Below are positions 23,141 through 35,137 of a stretch of DNA of 64,000 nucleotides, one piece after another. The translations under genes were made by a program, and so were the position numbers. How positions within the stretch are numbered: position 1 is the stretch's first letter; each line of letters begins with the position of its first letter. The notes below the pieces were generated by a model. That model was given only the letters and a program-made list of their open reading frames with translations. It made no database searches and had not been told where the DNA came from. This DNA is from Bostrychus sinensis (taxonomy: Eukaryota > Chordata > Actinopteri > Gobiiformes > Eleotridae), in NCBI GenBank assembly GCA_020698575.1, contig CM036243.1:29123403-29187402 (forward strand). The letters are read 5' to 3'.

Positions 23141-24124
23141 GCATGCAACTGTAAAGACATAGGACACACACACAGACAAAAAAACAGTAACAGTAAGCCA
23201 TACAGTGAATTGGAGAGAAGTAAAACCATAAATTGCAGCTATCTTAAAATAGTAACCATTTAAAATGCACCAGAATACATAAAATAACATATCATCAAAT
23301 TTTGCTGATTGAGGACCCCCTGACCCCACTGCCTTATTTTGTCCCACATTTACCTGTCAGTTATATGCCTCGCCACAATTGAGGATATGAGGCAAAAAGA
23401 GATCTTATAATAACGCCTGTATATATTGCCCCTTGTTACCAGTGAGATTTACAAAAACTTAAAACTGTGCGATTAAATTGCCTACGATGTGAGCCCAGAC
23501 TCAGGATTTAGGTGTGCACACACAGTAAGGTACAATAGTTGGCTAACAGATTAACCACTCACACTGCACAAGCGAAATTAAACAGAGCTGACCTCCAAAC
23601 CCAGAAGTAGTAACAGTCACATGATGCTTGGTGTAAAAACAAACGCGCTTTTGACACTGAGGGATCGAAAAAAAAGAGTCCCTTAAGTTTATGGACCCGC
23701 ATGTGGCAAAAACATCGTGGACAATACAAATGATCAATTTTGCAACAAGAATTGGAGGTAGGCAACAGCATCATGGGATGAATATCAACATTTTGCCTCC
23801 ACGCTCTCGGTCCATGTATGTGTTGCAATGATTGCAGTTGTATTTCTGTATTTTCGTGCAGCGTAGTGAAGTCTAAAGCAAACAATCAGGAGAAAAGTGC
23901 GATGTCCCCACGTGTGGCGACAAAATTTCTGACATGCCAGAAATTAATCCGATTACTGGTCAGGAGTGTGTCTGGAGCAATAAATCGCCTCTCATAACCC
24001 CCTGTACACAGAACGACAAGGACGCATGACAAAGCTGAAATTCGGCCCGACCTTAAAATTGTTGTACAACCTAAAATCGGGTCAAATTCAGGCCAAAAAT
24101 TGCACAGTGTATACCCAGCTTTAG
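23141..24124. other. Intronic sequence, possible unclassified repeat
   Basis: No gene. Phrases such as 'aaaattgcacagtgtatacc' at 24096-24115 look like a decayed dispersed repeat, but I cannot assign it. Confidence 0.3.
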
Positions 24125-24415
24125 AGGGCCTCTGTTGTCCCTCTCGCCTAGAGCTCCACAGTGTCTAGAAACAGCTCTGTCTGAATGTCCTTCCTGTGTT
24201 ACCATGGGTTATCTCAGGGTACTCTGGCTTCCTCCAGCCGTCCAAATACCTGCATGAGTTTGATGAATTAGTGAATCTGATCTGCCCCTGGTGAATGCCT
24301 CTGTGTTAACTCTGAGACCATTGTCGAGCCTAAGGCCCATAGTTACTGGGATAGGCTCCAGCCATCCATGACCACTGACAGGAATAAGTGAAAGAAGATG
24401 AATGTATGAATAAAA
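24125..24415 (+). mobile_element. R1 retroposon, plus orientation
   Basis: 'gggtactctggcttcctcca', 'gcctaaggcccatagttact' and 'gggataggctccag', ending 'gatgaatgtatgaataa', which preserves the AATG-type tail. Confidence 0.8.
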
Positions 24416-24861
24416 AACACATTTTAGGGCTTGTACCAGTTGAACAAAGCAAATAATAAAATGTTAATGTCTTAAACATTTGTGTGGTGGATAGAAAATG
24501 CATAAATAGAGTATTGGTTAGGTTTTTAGTGTTGTTGCCTGTTTAAGCCTGAACAAGACATCGCCTTGTGCGTCTCTAAAATATGCACATATGTTCTATT
24601 TTTTTATGGGCTTCCTACACAAAATAAGTGTGGGACAGGCTCATTTCTCCTGTCCCGGCACATTTCAACAAACTTGTAAAGATTTAACCTTGCAGTACAA
24701 GATGGTAAGAAATTAAATTAATTATGTTTATTACTTTTTGGTATTTTATTACTCAACTCTTTTCCTAACTATTGCACTTGACCCTGTGGCCTTTTGATGT
24801 CTGGTTAGCAACAACAAACAAAACATACTTGCACTTTTACATGAATAAATATTTTTAAAAA
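24416..24861. other. Intronic sequence, nothing recognised
   Basis: AT-rich lead-in to the trinucleotide array. Confidence 0.35.
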
Positions 24862-25055
24862 ATAGTAGTAGTAGTAGTAGTAGTATCAGTAGTAGTAGCA
24901 GTAGTAGCAGTCGTAGTAGTAGTAGTAGTAGTAGTAGTAATAGAAGAAGCAGCAGCAATAGTATTAGTAGTAGCAGTAGTAGTAGTAGTATAAGTAGCAG
25001 CAATAGTATTAGTAGTAGTAGTAGTATCAGTAGTAGTAGCAGCAGCAGTAATATC

Positions 25056-25090
<35 letters not shown>

Positions 25091-25265
25091 CAGTCGTAGT
25101 AGTAGTAGAAGTAGTAGTCATAAAAGAAGCAGCAGCAATAGTATTATTAGTAGCAGTAGTAGTAGTAGTAGTAGTAGCAGTAGTAGTAGTAGTAGTGATA
25201 TACGTAGCAGCAATAGTATTAGTAGTAGTAGTAGTAGAAGCAGCAGCAGTAGTAGTATTAGTTGC

Positions 25266-25303
<38 letters not shown>

Positions 25304-25319
25304 CAGTAATAGTAATAGC

Positions 25320-25363
<44 letters not shown>

Positions 25364-25628
25364 CAGTAATAGTAATAGCAGTAGTAGTAGTAGTAGTTGT
25401 AGCAGCAGTGGTTTTAGCAGCAGCAACAGTAGTAGTAGTAGTATTGGTAGCAGTAGTAGTAATAGCAGTAGTAGCAATAGTAGTAGTAGTAGTTGTAACA
25501 GTAGTAGTAGTAGCAGCAGTAGCAGTAGTAGTATAAGTAGCAGCAATAGTATTAGTAGTAGTAGTAGAAGCAGCAGCAGCAGTAGTAGTAGTAGTATTGG
25601 TAGCAGTAGTAGCAATAGCAGTAGTAGC

Positions 25629-25662
<34 letters not shown>

Positions 25663-25732
25663 ACAGTAGTAGTAATAGCAGTAGTAGTAGTAGTAACAGT
25701 AGTAGTAGTAGCAGCAGTAGTGATAGTAGCAA
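24862..25732. repeat. Long (AGT)n trinucleotide array with AGC interruptions
   Basis: About 870 bp of AGT triplets with scattered AGC, ATA and larger recurring blocks such as 'gcagcaatagtattagtagt'. The complement is (ACT)n, so it is the strand-reverse of the array at 3485-4275. The ~200-codon leucine-rich minus-strand ORF and the valine-rich plus-strand ORF are artefacts of the repeat. Confidence 0.92.
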
Positions 25733-26931
25733 TTACTTAATTGTAAAAAAAAAAATATAATTTAAGATACTTATACTGTTAGTTTGCATTTAATAGTTCA
25801 GCAATAATTTTGTTGGTTACTTCTTTTCTGCTTGAGCAGTATTATTATAATTTGCAGTACTCATACTTGAGCACACATTTACTTTGTACTTCTTTAGAGA
25901 AAGAACCAATGAAGTTGTTTTGTGGTCAATGTCACTCGAGTCCTTTTAGGGGTGACTCTTTCTTCTAGATATTAAATAACTTTCATATTTATGTATGAAA
26001 TTTGAGGTTTTGCATCACACGGCATCTCTCTGATACAATTTTTCTTTACAGCCTTTTTTGTCATCGCCAGGTTGAGGACACTGTGACAGTATTAAATATT
26101 AAACGTCACTTTTATGTTGGCGTTATTCAAAGGCGCCACGACGAACAACGAGTCTTTGAACTTTCGACAGTGGGAGAGGGTGCACAATCAGATTCCTCCC
26201 ACCGACCTGTTGTTGAAGTCTGCCAAACACAGAGATGGAATTGTTTTCTGGCCACACCCACGACTAACGCCCCACTGATGGTCACGTGAGATCAAAATGA
26301 GTGCAGCGATGTATGCTCTGTCTACCACTAGCTGACCTGATCAGCCTTTTTTTATTATATACATAGAATTGGTCTGGTCTCTGTCAATTTGGCTTTGATT
26401 TCCAGGGAGTGGGGCAAATTAAATGCAACTGGAAAGACAACCAATTAGAAATCACTGGGCAGTACAAATAGCCAATCAGAGAAACCACTGATTGGTCTGA
26501 TTACTGATGGGTCATTAGGATTGTTTTGAAGGAAGAGAGCTTGAATGAGAGACGCTCCACTTTGTTAAGAAAATGAATAGGTCTGACTCTCCAGGCTTTT
26601 TTTTAGATGGAGACAAATAATATTTTAAATAACCAAAATATACAAATAATATGAGTATAAATGTGTGATTTGCAACAGCTGTAAGGTGTGCAAGGTTGCT
26701 TCAAGGTTTTCCAGATGAAATGATGACTAAAAGAACGTCACAATAGAATTTCCACATTCCACACACACTATTATTAGTGATGGAAATATTGTTTTTTTTC
26801 AAGTACAAGCTTGTTATGGTTGTAAATGGATCTTACTGCTGACAGCTAACACTTACGAACATAACACTAGGCAATTACTTTAATGATCTAAAAATAAATG
26901 GCAATGTTTGTAAGCATATACTTTTACACTT
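25733..26931. other. Intronic sequence, R4-like flank then unique
   Basis: 25733-25905 ('tactcatacttgagcac', 'tttactttgtacttct') loosely resembles R4. 26080-26290 is unique with CpGs. No gene recognised. Confidence 0.3.
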
Positions 26932-27399
26932 TTAAAGAGCCCATATTATGCAAAATCAAGTTTTCTAAGCTTTCTACCGTGTTATAATGTTCTTCATCAA
27001 AAACATACCTGCTTCATTCACGCCCGTTTAAGTAATCCTGTATTCTCTGGCACGGCCATTCTGAGGCCTAAAAACACTTGGTTCCACAAACCTCCTCCCA
27101 TGAACCCCCGCCCACTCCAGGAAGCACTGACCAATCAACAAGCTCCTCTACATCCAGTCTGCTCTCATTCATTTATCCCAAAAAAAAAAAAAAACAGTGT
27201 ACATCTCTGTTTCCATTGATTCCTCACAGACATTTTTCATTGTGTAGTAAAAATCAGGCCAGAACACTCGGCCAGTTTCTTTATGGCACCAGTAGAGTAA
27301 TTTTTAAAAACGTTTTTATGGTTGTAAAACATGCAATGCTGTTCTAGAAGCAACCACGATTAGTTTAGCATGTTTAAAAGCATAATATATCCCCTTTAA
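26932..27399. mobile_element. R2 TTAA-flanked element, 468 bp
   Basis: TTAAAGAGCCCATATTATG at the left and CATAATATATCCCCTTTAA at the right. The interior includes 'acgcccgtttaagtaatcct' and 'ggaagcactgaccaatcaac'. No ORF of its own; the 89-codon ORF is repeat translation. Confidence 0.82.
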
Positions 27400-27529
27400 G
27401 TCTTCATTTTGCCAATTTTAAAATATTTGAAACCTTTAAGACCTTGGAACATACTGAACTTAAAGAGTGCTTGCACTGACCTTAAAAAAAATGATGGTAC
27501 AGACTAGTTTGTGACTGAATCTTTCTGTC
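27400..27529. other. Intronic sequence, nothing recognised
   Basis: Short AT-rich spacer. Confidence 0.3.
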
Positions 27530-27880
27530 ACTCACTGGCCACAGATCTGTTGCCAAACCATCAGATGCATTTGTTTGAAGCTGGAGTCTGTCTTGTGTGT
27601 TTTTAGTGGCAGTCTCCATCCATCCACTGTAATGATGAGCTCTCACATGAAATCTGCAGCAAAAGCCCTAAATCATCTCCCCTAATGTGTTTGAGAGCCC
27701 CTTTTCTCATGTTGGGCCTCGGTGTGCAGCACAATATGAAAATGGATGTAATTGCGACATTGATGTTGTTTTGTGGATGACCCCCGGACGTCCGCTCAAT
27801 TTAGTTTTTCCTGCACCCTCACTTTTCCCCTTCTACCTCAGCCCACCTATTAAATTTAATGTATGTAATTATGGTTTTTA
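27530..27880. other. Unique block, candidate conserved non-coding element
   Basis: Repeat-free, with 'catctcccctaatgtgtttg' and 'tggatgtaattgcgacattg'. Non-coding. Inferred from composition. Confidence 0.25.
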
Positions 27881-27984
27881 CATACATTAGGAACTTCTTG
27901 TTTTAATGCTCCGGTGCATTTTCTGAAAGAAGTAGTTGTAGTTAGCAAGTACCACATAAGGTTACAGAAAAGTCATAAAATCAA

Positions 27985-28240
27985 TAGCGCCCTTAAAAAC
28001 AATGAAAATCAATGGACCTCCACCAATAATAATTCACTTTATTCAAAAGACTGTCATGATTTCCTCCATAGATTTCTATAAAAACATTACAAAAACAAAG
28101 ACTCTTGGCTAACACATGCTTCAAAGTAATATATTAAATAACTGTATTTAATTGTAATTCATTTCAAACTCAATTTCCTTTTATGTCCCTGCCCGTCTGG
28201 CAACCCTCCTGTAGTACCTTTGGGCATCACTGCAGTAGAA
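27985..28240. mobile_element. Decayed copy of the hAT family at 63608
   Basis: 'agcgcccttaaaaacaatga', 'catagatttctataaaaaca' and 'cttggctaacacatgcttca' align with 63630-63780. Termini are lost. Confidence 0.6.
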
Positions 28241-28689
28241 CATATGCAAATGTGCAAAAATATTTAAAATAAAATGTTGAAAGCAATGCATTTGACTTTT
28301 TTGAAGATGGAAAAATAGCTAGTATTTACTCAGCTGTTGATGGGTGAAGGGCTTCTACCTTTAAAACAAATAGTTAACAAACAGTATAGTGTAGGAGTTC
28401 TGGACCACCAAATTCTATCAAAAATGGACATTCCTTTAGGAGACGAGAAGTCTGCTCTTACCCACCAAGGACGCAAAACAAAGACATATATCTGTCCTAT
28501 ACGAACTACAGACCAATAAAAATGCCAGAAGAGGCCTCCTCTGCTTCTCTGATAAGAACCAGAGACCTGGCACATCTCATCTGTTTAAAAGACTTTATAT
28601 GCATTAACATGTTACTTTACAGGAAAATGTCATAGCTATGTTTTGTGCAAACTGTTGAATGTAACATGTTTAAAGGTATGTAAATTGAA
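28241..28689. other. Intronic sequence, nothing recognised
   Basis: Apparently unique; overlapping 60-80-codon ORFs on both strands. Confidence 0.3.
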
Positions 28690-29876
28690 GTGGAGTAAGA
28701 CACATTTCTTTTTATGACATTTATTTTGTGTCTAGCAGAGGTCATTTGAATCCCCTCCACTATCAGTTCAGAGGGACGTACCAGGGACACCCCTTTTCTC
28801 CAGTCTTATCTTGGGGTGCGGCCCACATTCCTCAGTTTTTAGTTTAGTTTAGTCTTCGTCTTGTCTTTGTCTTGTCTCGTCTCCGTCTCTCCTTCGTCTT
28901 TTAAGTTTAATTTTTCCTTTCTTCTTGTCATTTTTGTTGCGTTAAGTTCACCTTGCCGGTGATAACATCTTTTCACAATAAGTCACCCAAACTTTTGTTC
29001 AAGTATAATTTTTGTAGTTTATTTTGAAAAGCCTCGCGCCGCGCAACATCCGCCAGCTTTAACAATCGCTGCCTTGACCAAAGCAGCTAATTTAAGAAGT
29101 TATACTTCTAAAGTTTCGAATCGCTATGAAAGGATTTTTCTTGAATTTTTCATTTGGCATTAAAAGGGACATTTGCCATACTCTGAGACTTTGACGCTGC
29201 CTTACGCTGACAACAGCTAAACTCTCCCTGAGCGGCATCACGCTCGCTGTTCAACATAACGGGACACCTGGCGACTGGCTGTGGAGCTTGGAGGACACAC
29301 CACGAACCGCTGTTTGGAGCCGGGAACACCAGCCCTGCTACACCCCGCGGCTCTAAAGGACGAGGAAACAACATCCGAGCCCCTGGCTGAAACCGGAGGC
29401 TGGCTGTCGTCACCGCCTTCCCCTCCTGCTCCGAGCGCAGTAAGATCAGTGTTGTTATGTGACAAAGTTGGCTTATAGTCTCAGAGTCTACTCCCTTATT
29501 CCTAAATTTCCAATAATTTAATAAGTCAATTTATTACTTACTCCACTACAGTTCACCATTAGTTAATCAATAATTCTGCGTAACGGTTCTGTTCATAATT
29601 ACATTCCTTTCGATATTTACCTGTGCCTCAGTACACTATTCCACCTTATTGTGTAAATAAACGTTATACTTAATCTAAATTAAGTTGAGTTTGTTGGTCT
29701 TTATCTATTAAACTGAGTCCCTCCTGGTCAATCCTTCCCTCTTAAGACATTAGTTTAGGTGTTTTAATCTGCACGTTAGCGCAAGGCTAACTGGTACCAA
29801 TGCGGAGTTATTACTCTTAATCTTTGTCTTAGTTCAGTGTATATATTTTTATATATGTACCCTACAATAGTAATCA
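28690..29876. other. Unassigned composite block, possible solo LTR
   Basis: Composition changes along it: a C/T-rich tract with 'cttgtctcgtctccgtctct' (28855-28920), a CpG patch at 29030-29060, a GC-rich CpG-containing part at 29170-29450, then AT-rich sequence with AATAAA in 'gtaaataaacg' near 29655. This layout would suit an LTR with U3/R/U5, but I found no convincing TG...CA ends or target duplication. Confidence 0.25.
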
Positions 29877-30105
29877 AAAGAGTGGCACAATGGGAATGTG
29901 TATACCAAAAAGCTTCTGAGTTCAAACCAGGAGCCCATTCTGTGTGGGGGTTGAATTCTCCCTGTTTCTGTGTTTCTCCAGGTATTCAGGTTTTCCTCAT
30001 GCTATGGGGCAAGGACTCCACTTGAAGTAATATCAGTGATCTTATTATAATCTTAATGTGACTTCCCTGGTAAAAACTAAATAAACAAAATAAAAGTGAA
30101 CTTAA
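29877..30105 (+). mobile_element. Retroposon sharing the R1 5' region, with A-rich tail
   Basis: 'gtggcacaatgggaatgtgt', 'attctccctgtttctgtgtt' and a tail 'cttccctggtaaaaactaaa' followed by 'taaacaaaataaaa'. The tail recalls 12410-12465. Confidence 0.5.
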
Positions 30106-30254
30106 CAATCATTCCTTGCAGTATGTATACAGTATTTTGGTGTCTCACAGTAAGATGATTTATAACACTACCACCACTACTATACTATAAAAAATGTTAA
30201 TTATTCATAACAACGATAGTACTAATACTTAATTCATGTTCCCTTGCATATTAT

Positions 30255-30410
30255 AGTTCAGGGTGGCAGGTGCTGGAGCCTATCCCAGTAACTTTGGGGC
30301 TGACTGACACAGAGACAAACACACAGACAGACAACCATTCACTCTCACATTCATCCACTCAATTTAGAGTCATCCATTCACCTAACACATGAATGTCTTT
30401 GGGCGGTCTT
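30255..30410 (-). mobile_element. R1 retroposon fragment
   Basis: 'gctggagcctatcccagtaa', 'gacaaccattcactctcaca' and 'acacatgaatgtctttgggc' in R1 reverse order. Both ends are missing. Confidence 0.75.
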
Positions 30411-30869
30411 TCTGTGTGTTTATTGCCTTTTCCTCTCATGTATCTGTCTCTCGCTCAATGTCCTGTGAGTGTCCCCCTCTCTCCTCTGCAGACACACAAC
30501 ACAAGCCTGATTTACTTCCACATTCGGTGAAGAGAGGGGCTTTTGTCTGCCTCCAGCAGCGGTCACACGGTGCATTGCCGCGGGTGACAGCCGGAGTGAC
30601 GAGCCCCCGGTCTCCTTCACCACAGCACACCTTCACCAGCCTCTGTGTGTGTGTGTGTTTGTGTGTGAGAGAGAGGGCAAGTATGGGACGAACTGTGTGT
30701 GGGGGCAATATTTTTTATGAATTTTGGGGATGTGTTGTAAACTGTGTCAATGAAAAAACTTTAACATGTCTTGGTAAACTAGTAAGTTTTATGGAAGATG
30801 TTTTTATAATGACAATTCCTATCTCCTAAAATCTAAAATCTTTTAGGTTTTTCAGCATTTGGATTTGGA
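30411..30869. other. Unique sequence with short (GT)n
   Basis: 30470-30630 is GC-richer and repeat-free; a (GT)n run lies at 30643-30665. The 146-codon plus-strand ORF has no recognisable domain or splice signal pattern. Confidence 0.3.
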
Positions 30870-31238
30870 ATCTGTTTTATGTTGGATACTGTTCCTGACA
30901 CAATATCCAGACATGGGACCAGGCACAAAGAGAACACTGGCTACCTACAAATAAAATACCTAAAATCTGGGCGTCAGAAAAATGCTGTTTTTGTTTTACA
31001 GAATCAGAATGTATAGATCATTTATTCTGTTTTTTGTCATGCGGTAGCTGCTTTTTGTAGGAAAGTAAAACAAATGTTTTGTGAAATGAATTTAAATTAT
31101 GATCTGTGTTTCCTGTCAGTGGTCCTTGGGTTTGTTGGAGAGACTGAATGTAATATGTTAGCTAATCTGATTATTCTTTTAGGCAAAATATTTATTTTTA
31201 TGCTAGAAATACAGAGTCCTTGAATATGTCTCATTTTA

Positions 31239-31269
<31 letters not shown>

Positions 31270-31585
31270 TTGGAACAGTATTATGAAGTAGAAGGAAATA
31301 TGATGGATACAGTAAAAAAAAAAAAAAAAACGTACCAAAAGCAGTTGGCCAGGTTTACTAAAATAATAAGGAAATGTAAATGTTTGTTGTTTTTGTAAAA
31401 TGGAGTGGTGCCATAATGAAATGGTTTGTTTGAATGTGTGTGCTTTATGTTTGAACCATGTATTTCTCTAAATGTCTTTTTATTATTTGTCTTGTCATTG
31501 TTATTATGTTTTCATTGTAATTGTTGTTTGCTTATAATTGTTGTTTATTTGTTAAAAAAAAACAAAAAACAAAAAAAAAGTGAAC
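30870..31585 (+). pseudogene. L1-like LINE, ORF2 C-terminus and 3' UTR remnant
   Basis: Translation of several frames gives segments such as TESECIDHLF and VVLGFVGETECNMLANLI typical of the C-terminal part of fish L1 ORF2, all interrupted by stops and shifts. A (TA)n run (31237-31260) and a poly(A) run (31313-31331) interrupt it. The 3' part is T-rich UTR ending in an A-rich tail near 31553-31580. Dead, 5'-truncated copy. Confidence 0.5.
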
Positions 31586-31964
31586 TGGCTTGTGACCCCT
31601 TGTGCCTAGATTCAATATTTATCAAAAATATGGGGCTGTAATAAACAATGTCCATGAATAAACTAAAGACTATACACGTCTTGGTAAACAATGTGGCTGT
31701 GTTTTAATGGCGGCATGACTTAAACAGATTACAATACATTTTGTGACTATAAGAGATGTTAAACTGTTAATGTTAATAGAAATGTTTGAAAAAGTCCAGA
31801 TTTATTGGTAATTTTGACAAAATGTAGCCTTGTTTTATTCCTCGTTTAGTCTGTGTTACATTTTCGTTTCATGTGAATTTAACTTACTATGTTGAAAAAA
31901 TAGGCCCTATTTTAAAATATTGCAATAATATCATCACCACAATTTTCAACATAGTTATCAAATA

Positions 31965-31996
<32 letters not shown>

Positions 31997-33063
31997 GGTT
32001 TTCAGTGTTTTTTGTAACATATTTATAAAACTATGTGGAAAAAAAACACGACAAACATTTTTTGAATGGAGGGAAGTTCTATAATTAAGGGTCCGCAGGG
32101 GATTTTGGGAAATGGGCCACGACAGTCTTGAGTTTGGGAATGGCTGGACTACATGTAATGAATGTGAATATATAAATAGCACATAAGCTAAATAATATTT
32201 GTTTCTGAATTCTTATGTTATTCTAGAAGGTAGTTACAGAAATTTAGTGGACCACATCAGTTTGTTAAAGTATGCTCAGACTGAATCCATCAATCATCAC
32301 AAGTCCTGCTTTAATAAGTTAACTTTCAGCCAGTGCCTAGTCTCATTAGGCTTTGACAATTTTTACAACTTTTACAACAAAAGATTAAATTATGTTTGGA
32401 CCCCTGTGGGATAATTGTGTTGTAATACCAAAAGTGACCAAAGGATTACAACAGTCAAAGATTATATTTAAAGTAAAAGTTATATTGCCAAAGATATTCC
32501 TCCTTTAAAGAAATTGCAGGCTATGGTTCGTTAGCACAGTGGTGTCAGGAAAAGGCACTTACAGAAATTATTGTAAAACACATGATACATAGGCTCTTCC
32601 CTAGTATTATTATCTGAACGTAGGGACACGGCGCTGAGGCAGACAGTGAGCCGAGCATCAATTTGTCTGTGTCTGTGCAACAGCAGTGGAACAAAACGTT
32701 ACAGACTGTTAAAACGCATTATTTCAACTCAATTGTTACATTAGCAGACAAGGCTACGCTGGGTGTTATTGCTTCAAGCTTGAGTTACGGCAGGTGATGA
32801 AAGTTTGTCAAACTGTGTGACAAGGTAAAACTGCGACTGTCATTTGGTGTGCACTGGCTAGAAAATCACACTATTTGGAAAAACAATATTTTCAGGAGCT
32901 GGTTTTGAGAAGGAGATTAATCACACTTAGAGTAATTGTGTAAACCTAACTAAATGAATCAAATTGAAGGCAACAGACTGCTTGAGTGAGAGTGAGTGAA
33001 AGACTTGGAGAACATAGCGCCGTATGGCCTAAGACAAATAATGTCATGCTCCTCCTTAATTTG
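31586..33063. other. Intronic sequence, nothing recognised
   Basis: Apparently unique, with a poly(T) run at 31970-31996. Confidence 0.35.
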
Positions 33064-33071
33064 CACATAAC

Positions 33072-33414
33072 TAGAGCTGGGTACCATTAAACAATGCCTT
33101 TGTGGCATAAAAAAAAAGTTACGAGACTACTTTTGTTTAAGACCAAGATTCAATCGTGGGACCTTTAATGTTCCTTTGCATGTATATATCAAATAAATGA
33201 AAGAATAAATCATACAAACTACTGGATTTAACTTATAGCTAAGAATGTTGCTTAAAAAATTGGTCTTTTATTCAATATTATTGTGTTTCATGATTGTAGA
33301 AGATGGATTAGCGCACAATAGATATAAAAAAACTATCGCACAAAGTACCAATATCGAAAACCAGTTATCGTTTAAGTACCAGTATCGAAAAAATCTTAAC
33401 GGTACACAGCTCTA
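33072..33414. mobile_element. Non-autonomous hAT element, TAGAGCTG ends
   Basis: Starts TAGAGCTGGGTACC, ends GGTACACAGCTCTA. Flanks CACATAAC (33064-33071) and CACATAAT (33415-33422) are a 7/8 target duplication. 343 bp, no ORF. Confidence 0.88.
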
Positions 33415-33422
33415 CACATAAT

Positions 33423-33575
33423 AGTAATTTACTGTCTGTATTTTTAGCACTATTAACTTTATTGTCTAAAACTCACAGATGTTTCATAACACCTACAACC
33501 TGCATCACCTCTTTGCCCAGTGGCCACACATGGTACTGCAGAAAAATACATGAAATATGATTCCCTCCATAGACT
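33423..33575. other. Intronic spacer
   Basis: Nothing recognised. Confidence 0.3.
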
Positions 33576-34089
33576 TTAAAGGGTTTATTTTTTGCTTTTA
33601 TTCATATTTTTAAACCAGTCTTTGTTGCCTCTAGAACAACACTGCATGTTTCACAAAATTATCTGACAAAAAAAGCCTTTTCAATCACGAAGAGACCAGC
33701 AGAGGGCAGCAGAGTGCAGAGTGTTAAAGTCTTTTGAACACAATCAAAGAAAAAGAGCACTTCAATTCCTTAAACTTTTTGTATGATGCTATTTTACTAC
33801 AAAATGAAAAATAGCTGTGCGGAATAAGTGGAAATAGATCTGAAAACTGTTTTTTTAATAAATAAATGAGAGCAGACTGGATGTAGAGGGCTTGTTGATT
33901 GTTCAGTGCTTCCTGGTCTGTGGAACCAAATGTTTTGAGGCCTCAGAACAGCCATGCCAGAGAACACAGGATTACTCAAACAGGTGTGAATGAAGCAAAA
34001 CACAACTCCAGGTATGTTTTTAATGAAGGAACAACATTATAACATGGTAGAAAGTTCAGAAAAGTAAATTTTCCTTAATATAGTCTTAA
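33576..34089. mobile_element. R2 TTAA-flanked element, 514 bp
   Basis: TTAA at both ends. The interior ('gagcagactggatgtagagg', 'caggattactcaaacaggtg') is collinear with 16382-16922. The terminal AGGTCCC motif is eroded. Confidence 0.7.
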
Positions 34090-35137
34090 AAGTCTGTAGT
34101 TTATGGCCTGTTTAAGCCCTGTAATGTAAAATATACCTGTATAGTTGTGTCCATCAATGCTACAAACACCTGCTTTTGTCATATTATACGACCTAAAACT
34201 TCCCAATGTTTTAGCCTTTCTGACATATTTTTGTAATATTTCTTTATGTGCTATTCCCCCGTCTTTCAGACACATTAATTTAAAAACTATGTCTGCCACG
34301 GCGAACTAATGTGTCATTTTTATGGGTACACTCTCAAAATCATGGTGAACTATGAAGGATTTGTGTTAGGAATTTCCGCTCTGTGTAAGACAAAGCTTTT
34401 TTGGCCTGCGCGCCTCAGTATGAATGTAAGAAAAAGTGCTGGTTTAGACTCTTAACTCTGGAGCCAGCTCTGACAGTGTGTACTCAGCAGAGAGAGGGGA
34501 TGCTTTTCATTTGTTTGTGTGTGATTCCGGGACAGTGTTTGTCTGTGTTCCTACGCGGCACCAACTGTTTGTGTGAGAAAAGATATTAACAAGCATCACG
34601 TTGTTTGCAGGTCTTCATCTGTTCTCTGCTTCTTCTGATACTTCACAGCGAGATGTTTTTTTTTTTTTTTTGGACTCCTTCTGTGATTTCCTGTTGACCT
34701 CTCTCCAAAACAGACTTATTCCAAAAGCTTATCACTGTTGCCAAATCTAATCTAGTTGCCGATGATAGATAGTGTGGCTTTGGCAGTGGAGATAGAGCAA
34801 AGACAGAACTATCCTCCATGGCCTAATGACTCACTTTTTTTTCTTTATAAAATCAATTGCAATTAGTCACGACCTGAATTTAACAAAAGCACTGACAGCA
34901 CTGGGCAGTTTGTATAACGGATCTCAACTGCAGCAAGTTACTTAAAGGGACAGTCCACAAACCTCTGGGTACCAGGTTAGAACAACAACAATGTAATTAC
35001 ACAATATTTTAATGAATGAATACTTTATTGAATTATTCTATTGACCCTGATGTTTCTGCATTGATTTATATGAGCTCACTACTCAATTAAACATGTATAA
35101 CAATGTTTAGTATTCAAAGGTGTTTATAGGAATAATC
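34090..35137. other. Intronic sequence, nothing recognised
   Basis: Apparently unique with a poly(T) run at about 34655-34671. Confidence 0.35.

Noticed and set aside
25118..25732. 204-codon leucine-rich ORF and overlapping valine-, threonine- and alanine-rich ORFs
   Set aside because: Translations of the (AGT)n array in different frames; no start context, domain or flanking coding sequence.
29150..29465. CpG-containing stretch as a promoter or CpG island of a separate gene
   Set aside because: No exon or ORF with coding character beside it; a transposon origin is at least as likely.
30389..30829. 146-codon plus-strand ORF
   Set aside because: Runs through an R1 end and a (GT)n run; no domain, no splice sites in phase.
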